Shown here: positions 8,424-17,639 of the stretch, one piece after another
How the letters are laid out: each line of letters opens with the position of its first letter
How positions within the stretch are numbered: position 1 is the first letter of the stretch
Assembly: GCF_002177115.1 (NCBI RefSeq)
Contig: NZ_MVAG01000128.1
Coordinates: 186,001 to 250,000 of the forward strand
Direction: 5' to 3'
From: Chryseobacterium mucoviscidosis
Lineage (GTDB): Bacteria > Bacteroidota > Bacteroidia > Flavobacteriales > Weeksellaceae
Length of the DNA stretch: 64,000 bases
Notes under the pieces: model-generated
Databases searched by the model: none
Seen by the model: the letters and a program-made list of their open reading frames with translations, nothing else
What the model was told of the DNA's origin: nothing
Program-made: the position numbers and the translations under genes

Positions 8424-9701
8424 TCAGTATTTATTGTTCCATTTTTTCTTTAATTCTTCGTAGATCTTCTTTTCGGTGGCGTTGTTTCCCGGTTCGTACA
8501 ATTTTACCTCTTTAATTTCTTCCGGCAGAAAACTCTGATCTACAAAGTTGCCTTCATAAGAATGCGCGTATTTGTATTCTTTCCCATAATCCAGATCTTT
8601 CATGAGTTTTGTAGGGGCATTTCTTAAGTGTAAAGGAACAGGAAGATTTCCCGTTTTTTTAACCAATGCCAAGGCTTCATTAATCGCCATGTACGTTGAA
8701 TTGCTTTTTGGCGAAACCGCAAGATAAACCGCCGTTTCACTCAGGATAATTCTTGCTTCAGGATTTCCGATCACGTTCACTGCCTGAAAACAGTTGTTGG
8801 CGATCACCAATGCATTCGGATTGGCAAGACCGATATCTTCGGAAGCCAGAATCAGCATTCTTCTTGCAATAAATTTAATGTCTTCTCCCCCCGCGATCAT
8901 TCTAGCCAGCCAATAGACGGTTCCATTCGGATCACTTCCGCGCATGGATTTAATGAAAGCCGAAATAATATCGTAATGCTGTTCTCCGTTTTTATCATAA
9001 AGTGCAATCGTTTCCTGCAAAACTTCCAGCACATCTTCATTTTTAATTTCTGATTTTTTGGAATTTTTATATTGATTTAAAACCAACTCTACAGAATTAA
9101 TCAGCTTTCTTGCATCACCTCCCGAATATTGGATAAAAGCTTCTTTTTCAATGATTTTGAACGATGTTTTTTCATCCTGATTGAATTTTTCGGAAGCTGT
9201 ATCAATCAGTTCTTCCAGTTTTTCATAAGTTAATGCTTTTAAAACGTAGACCTGACTTCTGGAAAGCAAAGCCGAAACCACTTCAAAGCTCGGGTTTTCG
9301 GTTGTCGCACCAATCAGAACAATCCAGCCTTTTTCTACAGCATGAAGAAGAGAATCCTGCTGCGATTTATTGAAACGGTGAATTTCATCGATAAACAAAA
9401 TCGGCGATTTTCCGGAAAAAAGATTCTGCTTTTTGGCGTCTTCAATTACATCTCTTACATCTTTCACTCCCGAAGAAACCGCAGAAAGCTTATAGAATTT
9501 CCTTCCCGACTTTTCGGAAATAATTTCCGCCAGAGTGGTTTTTCCGGTTCCGGGAGGTCCCCAGAAAATAAGAGAATTCAGGGAATTGTTTTCCAGCATT
9601 TTGCGGATCGTCCCCTTTTCTCCGGTTAAATGTTCCTGCCCGAGAACATCATCCAGTGTTTTGGGTCTTAATTTTTCAGCTAACGGGATATTTTGGTTCA
9701 A
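8424..9701 (-). CDS. rarA: Replication-associated recombination protein A (AAA+ ATPase)
   Basis: RarA/MgsA is a cytoplasmic AAA+ ATPase of the clamp-loader clade that acts at stalled replication forks. The 425 residues show Walker A GPPGTGKT at 48-55, Walker B ILFIDEIHRF at 101-110, sensor 1 IGATTENPSFE, and the C-terminal tetramerisation region with MRGSDPNGTVYWLARM and YGKEYKYAHSYEGN, both characteristic of the RarA/Mgs1/WRNIP1 family. Length is typical. It is followed only by repeats on its 3' side and is divergent from yidD. Confidence 0.96.
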   Translation of the reverse strand: MNQNIPLAEKLRPKTLDDVLGQEHLTGEKGTIRKMLENNSLNSLIFWGPPGTGKTTLAEIISEKSGRKFYKLSAVSSGVKDVRDVIEDAKKQNLFSGKSPILFIDEIHRFNKSQQDSLLHAVEKGWIVLIGATTENPSFEVVSALLSRSQVYVLKALTYEKLEELIDTASEKFNQDEKTSFKIIEKEAFIQYSGGDARKLINSVELVLNQYKNSKKSEIKNEDVLEVLQETIALYDKNGEQHYDIISAFIKSMRGSDPNGTVYWLARMIAGGEDIKFIARRMLILASEDIGLANPNALVIANNCFQAVNVIGNPEARIILSETAVYLAVSPKSNSTYMAINEALALVKKTGNLPVPLHLRNAPTKLMKDLDYGKEYKYAHSYEGNFVDQSFLPEEIKEVKLYEPGNNATEKKIYEELKKKWNNKY

Positions 9702-9876
9702 AATTTCAGATTTAAAAAAGTAAAATATTAATGTAAATCGTCCGGAACAATAATCATTTCTAATGGAATGAATAAAGAACAGAAATTCGGCAGAGATTAA
9801 AAAAACAAACCACCGAACAGACTTTTACCGTCCCGAAACTTCTAACAAATTTAAACTAATTTTCAATTTTTTACCC

Positions 9877-9884
9877 TATTTTTG
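9877..9884 (+). promoter_or_regulatory. -7 box of the yidD-lgt unit
   Basis: TATTTTTG is a perfect TAnnTTTG element ending 7 bp before the TTG initiation codon at 9892. The mRNA would then begin at or just before the start codon (leaderless or nearly so), unless the second in-frame TTG at 9928 is used. No clear -33 TTG is seen. Confidence 0.45.
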
Positions 9885-9891
9885 CATTGTT

Positions 9892-10134
9892 TTGAAACTT
9901 ACATTCAATAAAATCATCACTTTTCCTTTGGTAATTCTCATCAGATTTTACCAGTGGTTTATTTCGCCCCTGCTTCCCAAAAACTGCCGTTATGAGCCTA
10001 CCTGTTCGCATTACATGGTGAAAGCGCTTCAGGTTCACGGTATTTTTAAAGGATTCTGGCTGGGTGCAAAAAGAATTTCAAGATGTCATCCGTGGGGAGG
10101 AAGCGGATATGATCCTGTACCGCCAAAAAAGTAA
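9892..10134 (+). CDS. yidD: Membrane protein insertion efficiency factor YidD
   Basis: A small (80-residue) protein with the YidD hallmark: an amphipathic/hydrophobic N terminus ([18 protein letters not shown]) followed by the cysteine motif [16 protein letters not shown] and the C-terminal [21 protein letters not shown]. YidD assists YidC-dependent insertion of membrane proteins at the inner membrane. No ATG is available: initiation is at TTG (9892) or at a second TTG (9928), either of which keeps the whole conserved core. It lies 33 bp upstream of lgt on the same strand, suggesting a two-gene envelope unit. Confidence 0.92.
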   Translation: MKLTFNKIITFPLVILIRFYQWFISPLLPKNCRYEPTCSHYMVKALQVHGIFKGFWLGAKRISRCHPWGGSGYDPVPPKK

Positions 10135-10167
10135 AATTTAAAATAAACAACTACTAAAAAAATAACA

Positions 10168-11436
10168 ATGAGTAATATTTTTTTCAGAATGTATCTCGTC
10201 ATTTTTGCGTTCATTACCCAGTGTCTTGTTGCGCAGAATTATCCGGATGGAATGTCCGACGGAACTTTAAAAGTAAACTCTACCGATGTTCCGGTAAAAA
10301 TTTATTCGACCACTGAAGTTCAGGATCTGAATGAATTTGCAGACAAACCTATTAAAGAAAATGTGCTTGTTATTCTGAATGAGTCGAATTTCGAGCCTGT
10401 TTATGTAAATTACAGCATTGCGACACTGGCGAAATACAAGCTTGTTCATTATCAGCTTTTAGACAAAGATTTTAAAGTGATTGATGTTGCGGCAACCAAA
10501 GAAAATCTCGGAAGCTTTAAATATGCAGTAAAAACAGCAAAACCTCTTACAGAATCAGACAACATCAGCCTGGAAACTCCTTTTAAGATCTGGGATCCCA
10601 CAAAGGGAATTCAGTTGGGACCTGTTACACTTCATTTTTACAGTCTGATGTTCATTTTTGCATTCGGTTTCGGATATATTTTAATGAACACAATCTTTAA
10701 AATCGATAATGTAAACCAGAAATATTTAGAACCGCTTTTCACATGGACTTTACTGGGAACTATTCTAGGAGCAAGAATGGGGCACGTTATTTTTTATCAG
10801 CCCGAACTTTTCAAAGAAGATTTCTGGAGTGTATTTTTACCGATCAGCACGAAAAACGGTTTGAAATTCACCGGATTTTCAGGACTGGCGAGTCACGGTG
10901 CAACGATTGCTTTAATTTTTACAACCCTTTATTATTCATTTAAAATCATCAGAAAAAATCCTTTTTGGGTGTACGACAGATTAGGAATTGTGGTTGCTTT
11001 GGGAGGTGCTTTTGTGAGAATGGGAAATTTTTTCAACTCTGAAATCATCGGAAAACCAGTTGATCCCAACTCTCCTTTTGCATTGCTTTTCCCACAGCAG
11101 AGCAGTGAATATGGTGTAACAGTTCCGCGATATCCTTCACAGTTATTTGAAGCTTTCGGATATGTTTGCCTTTTCGTTTTACTGTGGATTCTGTACAGAA
11201 AAACCAACAAAAAATATCAGCAGGGATGGTTATTCGGATTGTTTTTCATCATTCTTTGGGCAATCAGATTCTTTGTAGAATTCCTTAAAGAGCCGCAAGG
11301 TGACGAATTCATCCAGTTTGGAGGATTAAACACCGGTCAGATTTTATCTATTCCGTTTATGATTGCAGGAGTAATTATTATGATCGTTTCTAAAAAGTTC
11401 AAAATTACTCAGGCTGAAAACGAAAAACCTGAATAA
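10168..11436 (+). CDS. lgt: Prolipoprotein diacylglyceryl transferase with an N-terminal secreted extension
   Basis: Lgt transfers diacylglycerol from phosphatidylglycerol to the lipobox cysteine of prolipoproteins in the inner membrane. Here the Lgt domain occupies about 141-422: it begins IWDPTKGIQLGPVTLHFYSLM, has the catalytic-region GLASHGA (His243), the signature RMGNFFN (Arg284) and RFFVEFLK near the C terminus. The first ~140 residues are unusual: a signal peptide (MSNIFFRMYLVIFAFITQ) and a soluble, presumably periplasmic segment with no Lgt similarity. The normal family length is about 260-300 residues, against 422 here. It is downstream of yidD and ends at a bidirectional terminator shared with nnr. 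Confidence 0.94.
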   Translation: MSNIFFRMYLVIFAFITQCLVAQNYPDGMSDGTLKVNSTDVPVKIYSTTEVQDLNEFADKPIKENVLVILNESNFEPVYVNYSIATLAKYKLVHYQLLDKDFKVIDVAATKENLGSFKYAVKTAKPLTESDNISLETPFKIWDPTKGIQLGPVTLHFYSLMFIFAFGFGYILMNTIFKIDNVNQKYLEPLFTWTLLGTILGARMGHVIFYQPELFKEDFWSVFLPISTKNGLKFTGFSGLASHGATIALIFTTLYYSFKIIRKNPFWVYDRLGIVVALGGAFVRMGNFFNSEIIGKPVDPNSPFALLFPQQSSEYGVTVPRYPSQLFEAFGYVCLFVLLWILYRKTNKKYQQGWLFGLFFIILWAIRFFVEFLKEPQGDEFIQFGGLNTGQILSIPFMIAGVIIMIVSKKFKITQAENEKPE

Positions 11437-11455
11437 GCGAAAAATTCTAATATAA

Positions 11456-11494
11456 AAAGGCAAGTTTGTAATCCAGACTTGCCTTTATTTTTTA
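11456..11494. terminator. Bidirectional terminator between lgt and nnr
   Basis: AAAGGCAAGT at 11456-11465 pairs with ACTTGCCTTT at 11477-11486. It is flanked by A- and T-rich runs on both sides and sits between two converging genes. Confidence 0.8.
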
Positions 11495-11514
11495 TCGTAA
11501 AAAAAATCTTCGAA

Positions 11515-13029
11515 TTATAATGCTTTTTCCACTTTTGCATTCAGTTCTTTGAAAACAGTTCCGAATTCATCAATAATATTGGTGGGAAGAACAGATTCTT
11601 TAGAGTGCTTTTCAGAAGCAAATTCTGCGGCTCTGCCGTGAAACCAGACTCCTAAAATTGCAGCTTCTTTTTCTGAGTAATGCTGTGCTAAAAAGGAGGT
11701 GATTATTCCGGTTAAAATATCTCCGCTTCCGCCTTTCGCCAATCCTGAATTTCCTGTAATATTGTAAAAAACTTCTCCTTCCGGCGTGATGATCTGTGTA
11801 TGATGATCTTTCAAAACAATATAAATTCCAAGTTCTTTGGCTTTACTTTTAGCCAGTTTTACCCTTTCAAAAGAATTTTCGGTAGTTCTGAATAATCTTT
11901 CAAACTCTTTCGGATGAGGTGTTATGATCGAGTTTTTCGGAATAATCTTTAGATTTTTTTGATCCTGTGAAATGATATTCAATGCATCGGCATCCAAAAT
12001 TAAAGGCTGAGAATAATTTTTCAGAAAATTTAGAAAGCTCTTCGCGGTTTCTTCGTTTGTTCCTAAACCGGGACCAATTCCGTAAACTGCCTTTTCATCA
12101 GCTTCAAAATGATCCATAAAATCATGTCCTCCTTCGATAAACATGGCTTCAGGATTCGAAGTCTGTAAAATTTCATATCCGCATTTTGGAGCCAGTGTAA
12201 AAGTAAGTCCGGCTCCTGATTTCAGGGCAGATTTTGCAGAAAGAACCACCGCACCTATTTTTCCGTAACTTCCACCTGCAATAATTACTTTTCCGTAAGT
12301 CCCTTTGTGAGAAAACTCGTTTCTCGGTCTGAATATATCTTTGATTATATCTTCATTAATAACAAAATCTTCTGTTTTTGTTTCTGCAATATAGTCATCA
12401 CTTATATTAATATCCAGAACTTTTACTTTCCCCGCATATTTTCCGGTTTCGGGATGAAGAAAAGTTTTTTTCCAGAACTGAAAACTCAATGTATAATCTG
12501 CCTTAAAAATAGTGGTATTTTCAGCAGAAACAGCATCTGCGAAGAGTCCGGAAGGAACATCAATGGAAATTTTAAGATTATTTTTTTCATTTAAGAAATC
12601 AATAAGTTCTTTAAACTCTCCTTCAATATTTTTAGATAAACCGGTTCCGAAAAGAGCATCAATAATTACCGTTCTGTTATCAAACCTATACTCTTTTGCT
12701 TCTTTAAATTCTTTGACGGAAACTCCCGAAAATTCTTTTAATTCCCTGAAATTATTTCCCGCATCCGAAGAAAATTTCGCTTTGGTATTGGTAAAAACAT
12801 CTACATCAAAACCTTTGAGATGAAGCATTCTCGCAATAGCGAAACCATCGCCTCCGTTGTTGCCTTTACCACAAAAGACTGCAAAATTTCTATGATTTTT
12901 ACAATTCTCAAAAATCCAGTCAACACAAGCCTGCGCAGCTCTTTCCATAAGCTGAACAGAAGAGACCGGTTCATTTTTTATTGTATATTCATCCCCATTG
13001 CGAATCTGTTCCGCTGTAAAAATTTTCAT
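11515..13029 (-). CDS. nnr: Bifunctional NAD(P)H-hydrate epimerase/dehydratase
   Basis: Nnr repairs damaged NAD(P)H hydrates. The N-terminal YjeF_N epimerase domain (about 1-210, with GKGNNGGDGF) interconverts the R and S epimers. The C-terminal ADP/ATP-dependent dehydratase domain (about 225-500, with GTYGKVIIAGG, GPGLGTN and GGSGDILTGII) restores NAD(P)H. The protein is cytoplasmic. The frame is open up to 13059, but MKIFTAEQIRNGD at the ATG 13027-13029 is the usual start, giving 504 residues. It converges on lgt. Confidence 0.95.
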   Translation of the reverse strand: MKIFTAEQIRNGDEYTIKNEPVSSVQLMERAAQACVDWIFENCKNHRNFAVFCGKGNNGGDGFAIARMLHLKGFDVDVFTNTKAKFSSDAGNNFRELKEFSGVSVKEFKEAKEYRFDNRTVIIDALFGTGLSKNIEGEFKELIDFLNEKNNLKISIDVPSGLFADAVSAENTTIFKADYTLSFQFWKKTFLHPETGKYAGKVKVLDINISDDYIAETKTEDFVINEDIIKDIFRPRNEFSHKGTYGKVIIAGGSYGKIGAVVLSAKSALKSGAGLTFTLAPKCGYEILQTSNPEAMFIEGGHDFMDHFEADEKAVYGIGPGLGTNEETAKSFLNFLKNYSQPLILDADALNIISQDQKNLKIIPKNSIITPHPKEFERLFRTTENSFERVKLAKSKAKELGIYIVLKDHHTQIITPEGEVFYNITGNSGLAKGGSGDILTGIITSFLAQHYSEKEAAILGVWFHGRAAEFASEKHSKESVLPTNIIDEFGTVFKELNAKVEKAL

Positions 13030-13235
13030 ATTTAATCTTGTATTTTGTATTAAAAGCAATTTACGAAAAAGAATTTTTAAATGCTCTGAAAAGAATTATG
13101 TGGATCTCTTAATTAAGAAACTTTTATATTTTATCATATTTAATTAATATTTAGTTATGAAAAGGCAAAATTTATATTTTTTTTTGTAATTTAAACCCAT
13201 ATTTTATGAAAATAATACTTAAAAAAATATAAATT

Positions 13236-13682
13236 ATGGGATTTGTAAAAGAATTTAAAGAGTTTGCGATTAAAGGTAATGCTTTCGATCTTGCTGTCGG
13301 TGTCATCATCGGTGGAGCTTTCGGAAAAATTGTAACCAGCGTTATCGATGACTTAATTATGCCAATTGTTGCTGCCATTGTAGGAAAACCGGATTTCAGC
13401 AGTATCTATTTTGCAATGGGAAAAGGAGCTGAAAATATTCCGGCTGGAGCTACTCTAGCCAAAGCGAAAGAGATTGCGCCTGATGCCGCTATTTTTGCGT
13501 ATGGTAATTTTATTACGGTTGCCATTAATTTCCTTTTACTGGCACTTGTTGTATTTATTATGGTAAAAGCAATCAACAAAATGAAGAAAGAAGAAGCTGC
13601 CGCACCTGAAGCTCCTGCTGCACCTACTGCAACAGAACAATTGCTTGCGGAAATTCGTGATGAGCTGAAAAAGAAGAATTAA
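13236..13682 (+). CDS. mscL: Large-conductance mechanosensitive channel
   Basis: MscL is the homopentameric inner-membrane emergency valve that opens at high membrane tension under hypo-osmotic shock. The 148-residue protein begins with the characteristic amphipathic helix and pore helix (GFVKEFKEFAIKGNAFDLAVG, then VIIGGAFGKIVTSVIDDLIMP). A second membrane segment (AINFLLLALVVFIMVKAINKM) and a charged C-terminal bundle (ATEQLLAEIRDELKKKN) follow. An Ala/Pro-rich linker (about 120-130) separates the second membrane segment from the bundle. It is a single gene, convergent with serA across a GC-rich hairpin. Confidence 0.97.
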   Translation: MGFVKEFKEFAIKGNAFDLAVGVIIGGAFGKIVTSVIDDLIMPIVAAIVGKPDFSSIYFAMGKGAENIPAGATLAKAKEIAPDAAIFAYGNFITVAINFLLLALVVFIMVKAINKMKKEEAAAPEAPAAPTATEQLLAEIRDELKKKN

Positions 13683-13703
13683 AAAATTCGTTATAAAACA
13701 AGA

Positions 13704-13730
13704 CTCCGGCGCAACAAAGTTGCGCCGGAG
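13704..13730. terminator. GC-rich three-base-loop hairpin between mscL and serA
   Basis: CTCCGGCGCAAC at 13704-13715 and GTTGCGCCGGAG at 13719-13730 form a perfect 12-bp stem with an AAA loop, between two converging genes. It is GC-rich in an AT-rich context and one of several such hairpins in the window (family D). The role as a bidirectional terminator is inferred. Confidence 0.65.
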
Positions 13731-13752
13731 CTTTTATATTTTATCAAAAAAA

Positions 13753-14712
13753 TTACTGAATCTGTAAAATACTTGAAATCTGTTCTGCCAGAGAAAGCCC
13801 GATTCTGTCCTGCGCTTCCAGGGTAGATGCACCTGTATGCGGCGTCATGGAGATTTTCGGATGATTTAAAATTTCCTTTGAAGGAGTCGGTTCGTTAATG
13901 AATACATCCAAACCTGCAAACTTCACTTTTCCGGAATTCAAAGCTTCAATTAAAGCGGCTTCGTCAATTACTCCGCCTCTTGAACAGTTTACAATGGCTA
14001 CTCCGTCTTTCATCATTTCAAATTCATTTTTCCCGATCATGTAACCGTCTTTCTGAGCCGGAACGTGAAGGGTGATAAAATCTGAATGTTTCAGAACATC
14101 ATAAAGCGGTTCTGTTTCAATATCAACATTAATGAACTGGTTGTTATAAAACTTAACCTTAATGCTTGCTTTTCCTACATTATTATCTGCGGCAATTACT
14201 CTCATTCCAAGACCTAAAGCTATTTTAGCAACTTCCTGCCCTATTCTTCCCATTCCGACAATTCCGATGGTTTTACCTTTCAGCTCAATTCCTGCTGCAT
14301 ACGCTTTTTTCAGACCGGCAAACTCAGTATCTCCTACCAAAGGCATTTTTCTGTTGGAATCCTGCAAAAATCTTGCTCCTGAAAACAGGTGTGCAAAAAC
14401 CAGCTCAGCAACCGATTCTGAAGATGCAGAAGGGGTATTGATCACATGAATTCCTTTTTCTCTTGCATAATCCACATCAATATTATCCATTCCTACTCCA
14501 CCTCTCCCGATGATTTCGATGGAAGGACAGCTATCGATAATGTCTTTTCTCACCTGTGTTGCACTGCGTACCAAAATCGTACGGATCTGGTGCTCATTAA
14601 TGTAATCTACCAACTGTTCCTGCGGAACTTTTGTCGTAATTACTTCAAAACCTTTTTCTTTCAATGCATCAATACCGGATTGATCCAAACCGTCGTTTGC
14701 TAAAACTTTCAT
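13753..14712 (-). CDS. serA: D-3-phosphoglycerate dehydrogenase (short form)
   Basis: This catalyses the first step of serine synthesis, oxidising 3-phosphoglycerate with NAD. The 319 residues carry the D-2-hydroxyacid dehydrogenase fold: the substrate-side IIGRGGVGMDNID, the Rossmann motif GMGRIG at 153-158, catalytic Arg in NCSRGGVIDE, Glu in INEPTPS, and the catalytic His in MTPHTGAST. It lacks the C-terminal ACT regulatory domain of the long form, so direct serine feedback by that route is not expected. Annotation as serA rather than another 2-hydroxyacid dehydrogenase is by family resemblance. It converges on mscL and lies downstream of the HAD gene. Confidence 0.87.
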   Translation of the reverse strand: MKVLANDGLDQSGIDALKEKGFEVITTKVPQEQLVDYINEHQIRTILVRSATQVRKDIIDSCPSIEIIGRGGVGMDNIDVDYAREKGIHVINTPSASSESVAELVFAHLFSGARFLQDSNRKMPLVGDTEFAGLKKAYAAGIELKGKTIGIVGMGRIGQEVAKIALGLGMRVIAADNNVGKASIKVKFYNNQFINVDIETEPLYDVLKHSDFITLHVPAQKDGYMIGKNEFEMMKDGVAIVNCSRGGVIDEAALIEALNSGKVKFAGLDVFINEPTPSKEILNHPKISMTPHTGASTLEAQDRIGLSLAEQISSILQIQ

Positions 14713-14804
14713 AAAACTTTTATAGATTTAATATTTGAGAAAATCAATACGATTAAAAACTATTTATCATAATATTTAATCGTTTAATCTTTTTCCTTAT
14801 TTTT

Positions 14805-15215
14805 TTACTCGTCTTCTTTGAAAACTTCAATCGTAACCTGTTTTTCAACCAAGTCTGTAAATCTTCCTTTATATCTTGTTGCTCTTACCAGATGATTGTC
14901 GATCCAGTGGTAATTTCCGCCTCTTGGTTTTCCGCATAAAACACTGTGATATTTAAATCCGTGCTTATCCAGCCAGTCTATGGTAATTTGCTTTAAGTTT
15001 TCTGTTCTTGACGTGAAAAAACAAATCTGGTGACCTTCGTCATACCATTTGTTGATGGTTTCCAGAGCATCCGGAAAAGGCTCACAGGTAACCATTCTCT
15101 CAGGCTCTTCGTTCGGAACGTCTTCTGTAATGGTTCCGTCAATATCAATTAAATAGTTTTTTACGCCGTCCTTAAGAATCGGACTAATGTGTTCTATGTA
15201 CTCTAATTCCATCAT
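14805..15215 (-). CDS. HAD-superfamily hydrolase-like protein
   Basis: A 136-residue cytoplasmic protein with a HAD-type first motif, YLIDIDGTITED (nucleophile-type DxD), near residue 22. A second-motif Ser/Thr follows in ICFFTSRTEN, and the Lys/Asp region in GKPRGGNYHWIDNH. It is a minimal HAD fold without a large cap, similar to proteins often labelled phosphoheptose isomerase or LNS2-like phosphatase in Bacteroidota. The substrate is unknown. It is upstream of serA on the same strand with about 90 bp between and may share its transcript. It is divergent from idi. Confidence 0.75.
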   Translation of the reverse strand: MMELEYIEHISPILKDGVKNYLIDIDGTITEDVPNEEPERMVTCEPFPDALETINKWYDEGHQICFFTSRTENLKQITIDWLDKHGFKYHSVLCGKPRGGNYHWIDNHLVRATRYKGRFTDLVEKQVTIEVFKEDE

Positions 15216-15484
15216 AAAAATTTGAACTGCAAAGTTACATTTTTTGCATCAAAAAGGCTTGTTAAACTTGCTTTATATTAAATTTTTACGTTAAAAACAT
15301 TTATTTAATGAATAATATCAATAATTAATTTGCTTTTACTACAATTTTAATTAAAATTTTTCTCTTTTGTAAAATCTGAATCTCTGTATTTCATTCAAAA
15401 TCTTAAATATAAAGGAAACACATCAGGTTAAAATCAAAAAATATGATGTTTCACCAAAAATTTCCAAAATACATTTATTACACT

Positions 15485-15492
15485 TACATTTG
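15485..15492 (+). promoter_or_regulatory. -7 box of idi
   Basis: TACATTTG is a perfect TAnnTTTG match whose last base is only 5 bp before the idi ATG at 15498. The transcript is therefore predicted to be leaderless or nearly so. Confidence 0.5.
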
Positions 15493-15497
15493 TAGGA

Positions 15498-16013
15498 ATG
15501 GAAGAATTCGTAGTTTTAGTAAATCCTGAAGACAAAGTTCTTGGCTTGATGGAAAAGCAGCAGGCGCACATCAACGGCTTACTGCATCGCGCTTTTTCAG
15601 TTTTTTTATTCAACAGCAATGGCGAAATGCTTTTGCAGAAAAGGGCTTCCGGAAAATATCATTCTCCTCTGAAATGGACCAATGCAGTCTGTTCACACCC
15701 GAGAAGTGAAGAAACTTATCTTGAAGGAGCCAAAAGAAGAGTAAAGGAAGAATTGGGAATTGATGTTGAGCTTTCGGAAAAATTTAATTTTATTTATAAA
15801 GCCGATGTCGGAAATGGGCTTTGGGAACACGAACTTGATCACGTTTTTACAGGAACTTTCGAAGGCGAATTCTATCTAAATAAAGAGGAAGTGGAAGAAG
15901 TACGATACATTTCTCTCGAAAATCTCAACCAAGAAATTTCTGAAAATCCTGATAACTTTACAGAATGGTTTAAAATCATTCTTGAAGAATATAAACATCA
16001 TCTACATTCATGA
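15498..16013 (+). CDS. idi: Isopentenyl-diphosphate delta-isomerase, type I
   Basis: Idi interconverts isopentenyl and dimethylallyl diphosphate, which feed menaquinone, carotenoid and undecaprenol synthesis. The 171-residue protein is a type I (Nudix-fold) enzyme: catalytic Cys65 in AVCSHP, a Nudix-like helix EGAKRRVKEELGI at 76-88, and the catalytic Glu region in WEHELDHVFTG. It is cytoplasmic and metal-dependent. The stop overlaps the start of the next gene (ATGA at 16010-16013), so the two are translationally coupled. Confidence 0.95.
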   Translation: MEEFVVLVNPEDKVLGLMEKQQAHINGLLHRAFSVFLFNSNGEMLLQKRASGKYHSPLKWTNAVCSHPRSEETYLEGAKRRVKEELGIDVELSEKFNFIYKADVGNGLWEHELDHVFTGTFEGEFYLNKEEVEEVRYISLENLNQEISENPDNFTEWFKIILEEYKHHLHS

Positions 16014-16486
16014 AAAAGTTTCTTCTTATCATCTCATTGGTAACCGGATCTTTACTTTTCGCACAGTCTGTCTCTACAAAAGTGTACGAAAACGACAATT
16101 ATTCCATCACGCTTCCGGAAGGCTGGAAAGTAACGAACGACAATGATATTATCAATATTTTCCCGGGCAACGAAATTGGGGCCATTACGATTTCAGAATA
16201 CCACGATCTTAATCTTCCGAAAACGGAAACTAAAAAATTCATTCTCGCGCTTTACAAGTCTTCGGATGACGAGAAGAAAATAAAAAGCAAAAGCGGAAAA
16301 AAAGGATACACAGAATATTTTTACGAATATGATGATGAACACGAAAAACTCCACTGGATAACCAAAGTTTTTCAGAAAGACAAAGATTTGTTTCTCGTTA
16401 CCATCAACTGCACACAAAAGTACTGGAACGGAAATTATATGAAGCTTTTCAACGAGGCTTTCGACAGTTTTAAAATAAAGAAATAG
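16010..16486 (+). CDS. Secreted protein of unknown function coupled to idi
   Basis: The 158-residue product has a signal peptide (MKKFLLIISLVTGSLLFAQS). Its mature part starts with a PsbP/DUF1795-like pattern (YENDNYSITLPEGWKVTNDND), followed by alternating strands and a C-terminal helix (MKLFNEAFDSFKIKK). PsbP/Mog1-type folds are common in exported bacterial proteins with no assigned reaction. It overlaps idi by 4 bp and is 15 bp upstream of gcvT. The operon arrangement may be accidental, since no functional link to isoprenoids is visible. Confidence 0.75.
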   Translation: MKKFLLIISLVTGSLLFAQSVSTKVYENDNYSITLPEGWKVTNDNDIINIFPGNEIGAITISEYHDLNLPKTETKKFILALYKSSDDEKKIKSKSGKKGYTEYFYEYDDEHEKLHWITKVFQKDKDLFLVTINCTQKYWNGNYMKLFNEAFDSFKIKK

Positions 16487-16501
16487 AAATAAAAATTAAA
16501 T

Positions 16502-17578
16502 ATGAAGAAAACAGCATTGTACGACAAACACGTTTCTTTGGGAGCTAAAATCGTACCTTTCGCAGGTTTTGAAATGCCTGTACAATATTCCGGAGTTACT
16601 GAAGAACACTTTGCCGTAAGAGAAAAGGCAGGTTTGTTTGATGTGTCTCACATGGGACAGTTTTTCATTGAAGGGGAAGGTTCTAAAGAGCTTTTGCAGT
16701 ATGTAACCACCAACAATGTAGACGCTCTGGAAAATGGAAAAGCACAGTACTCTTGTCTTCCTAACGAAAACGGAGGAATTGTAGACGATCTTATCGTTTA
16801 TAAAATGGAAGACGACAAATATTTCGTAGTTGTCAATGCTTCAAATATTGATAAAGACTGGGATCATATCTCCAAATACAATACTTTCGGGGCAAAGATG
16901 ACGAATGCTTCGGATGAAATGTCTTTATTGGCAGTTCAGGGACCGAAAGCGACTGAAATTCTTCAGAAATTAACCGAAACCAACCTTTCTGAAATTCCTT
17001 ACTATCATTTTACAGTAGGTTCTGTTGCAGGAGTAAGTGAGGTGATCATTTCCAACACAGGCTACACCGGAAGCGGAGGTTTTGAGATCTATTTTAAAAA
17101 CGAATCTGCCGAAAAACTTTGGGATGCTATTATTGAAGCAGGTGCGGAAGAAGGAATTATTCCTTGCGGACTGGCTGCAAGAGATACACTTCGTCTTGAA
17201 AAAGGGTTCTGCCTTTACGGAAACGATATCGATGATACCACTTCTCCTATTGAGGCAGGTTTGGGATGGATTACAAAATTTGATAAAGATTTTGTGTCTA
17301 AAGAGACATTTGCCAAGCAAAAAGAAGAAGGCATTACCAGAAAATTAGTAGGTTTTGAATTAACGGATAAAGGGGTTCCAAGACACGACTACCCTGTTGT
17401 AGACGCAGAAGGAAACGTTATCGGAAAAGTAACTTCGGGAACACAGTCTCCAATGAAAAAAGTAGGTTTAGGTCTTGCTTATGTAGATAAACCTCACTTC
17501 AAATTAGGTTCTGAAATCTTCATTCAGGTAAGAAATAAAAACATTCCTGCCAAAGTAGTAAAAGCTCCTTTTGTATAA
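16502..17578 (+). CDS. gcvT: Aminomethyltransferase (glycine cleavage T protein)
   Basis: GcvT releases ammonia from the aminomethyl-lipoyl H protein and passes the methylene group to tetrahydrofolate in the glycine cleavage system. The 358 residues match the usual length and show the N-terminal signature [15 protein letters not shown], the DVSHMGQF motif, folate-site residues around [14 protein letters not shown], and the C-terminal [13 protein letters not shown]. It is cytoplasmic. The other gcv genes are not in the window. A strong terminator follows at 17603-17639. Confidence 0.97.
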   Translation: MKKTALYDKHVSLGAKIVPFAGFEMPVQYSGVTEEHFAVREKAGLFDVSHMGQFFIEGEGSKELLQYVTTNNVDALENGKAQYSCLPNENGGIVDDLIVYKMEDDKYFVVVNASNIDKDWDHISKYNTFGAKMTNASDEMSLLAVQGPKATEILQKLTETNLSEIPYYHFTVGSVAGVSEVIISNTGYTGSGGFEIYFKNESAEKLWDAIIEAGAEEGIIPCGLAARDTLRLEKGFCLYGNDIDDTTSPIEAGLGWITKFDKDFVSKETFAKQKEEGITRKLVGFELTDKGVPRHDYPVVDAEGNVIGKVTSGTQSPMKKVGLGLAYVDKPHFKLGSEIFIQVRNKNIPAKVVKAPFV

Positions 17579-17602
17579 CTGATTGTTTTTTAACGAATAT
17601 AA

Positions 17603-17639
17603 AACCGCCTTGCAGAATTTGTGAGGCGGTTATTTTTTT
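17603..17639 (+). terminator. Rho-independent terminator of gcvT
   Basis: AACCGCCT at 17603-17610 pairs with AGGCGGTT at 17624-17631 and is followed by a T-run. Confidence 0.85.

Noticed and set aside
14713..14804. Possible Ser-responsive leader upstream of serA
   Set aside because: No short ORF with repeated Ser codons and no terminator/antiterminator pair were found on the minus strand.
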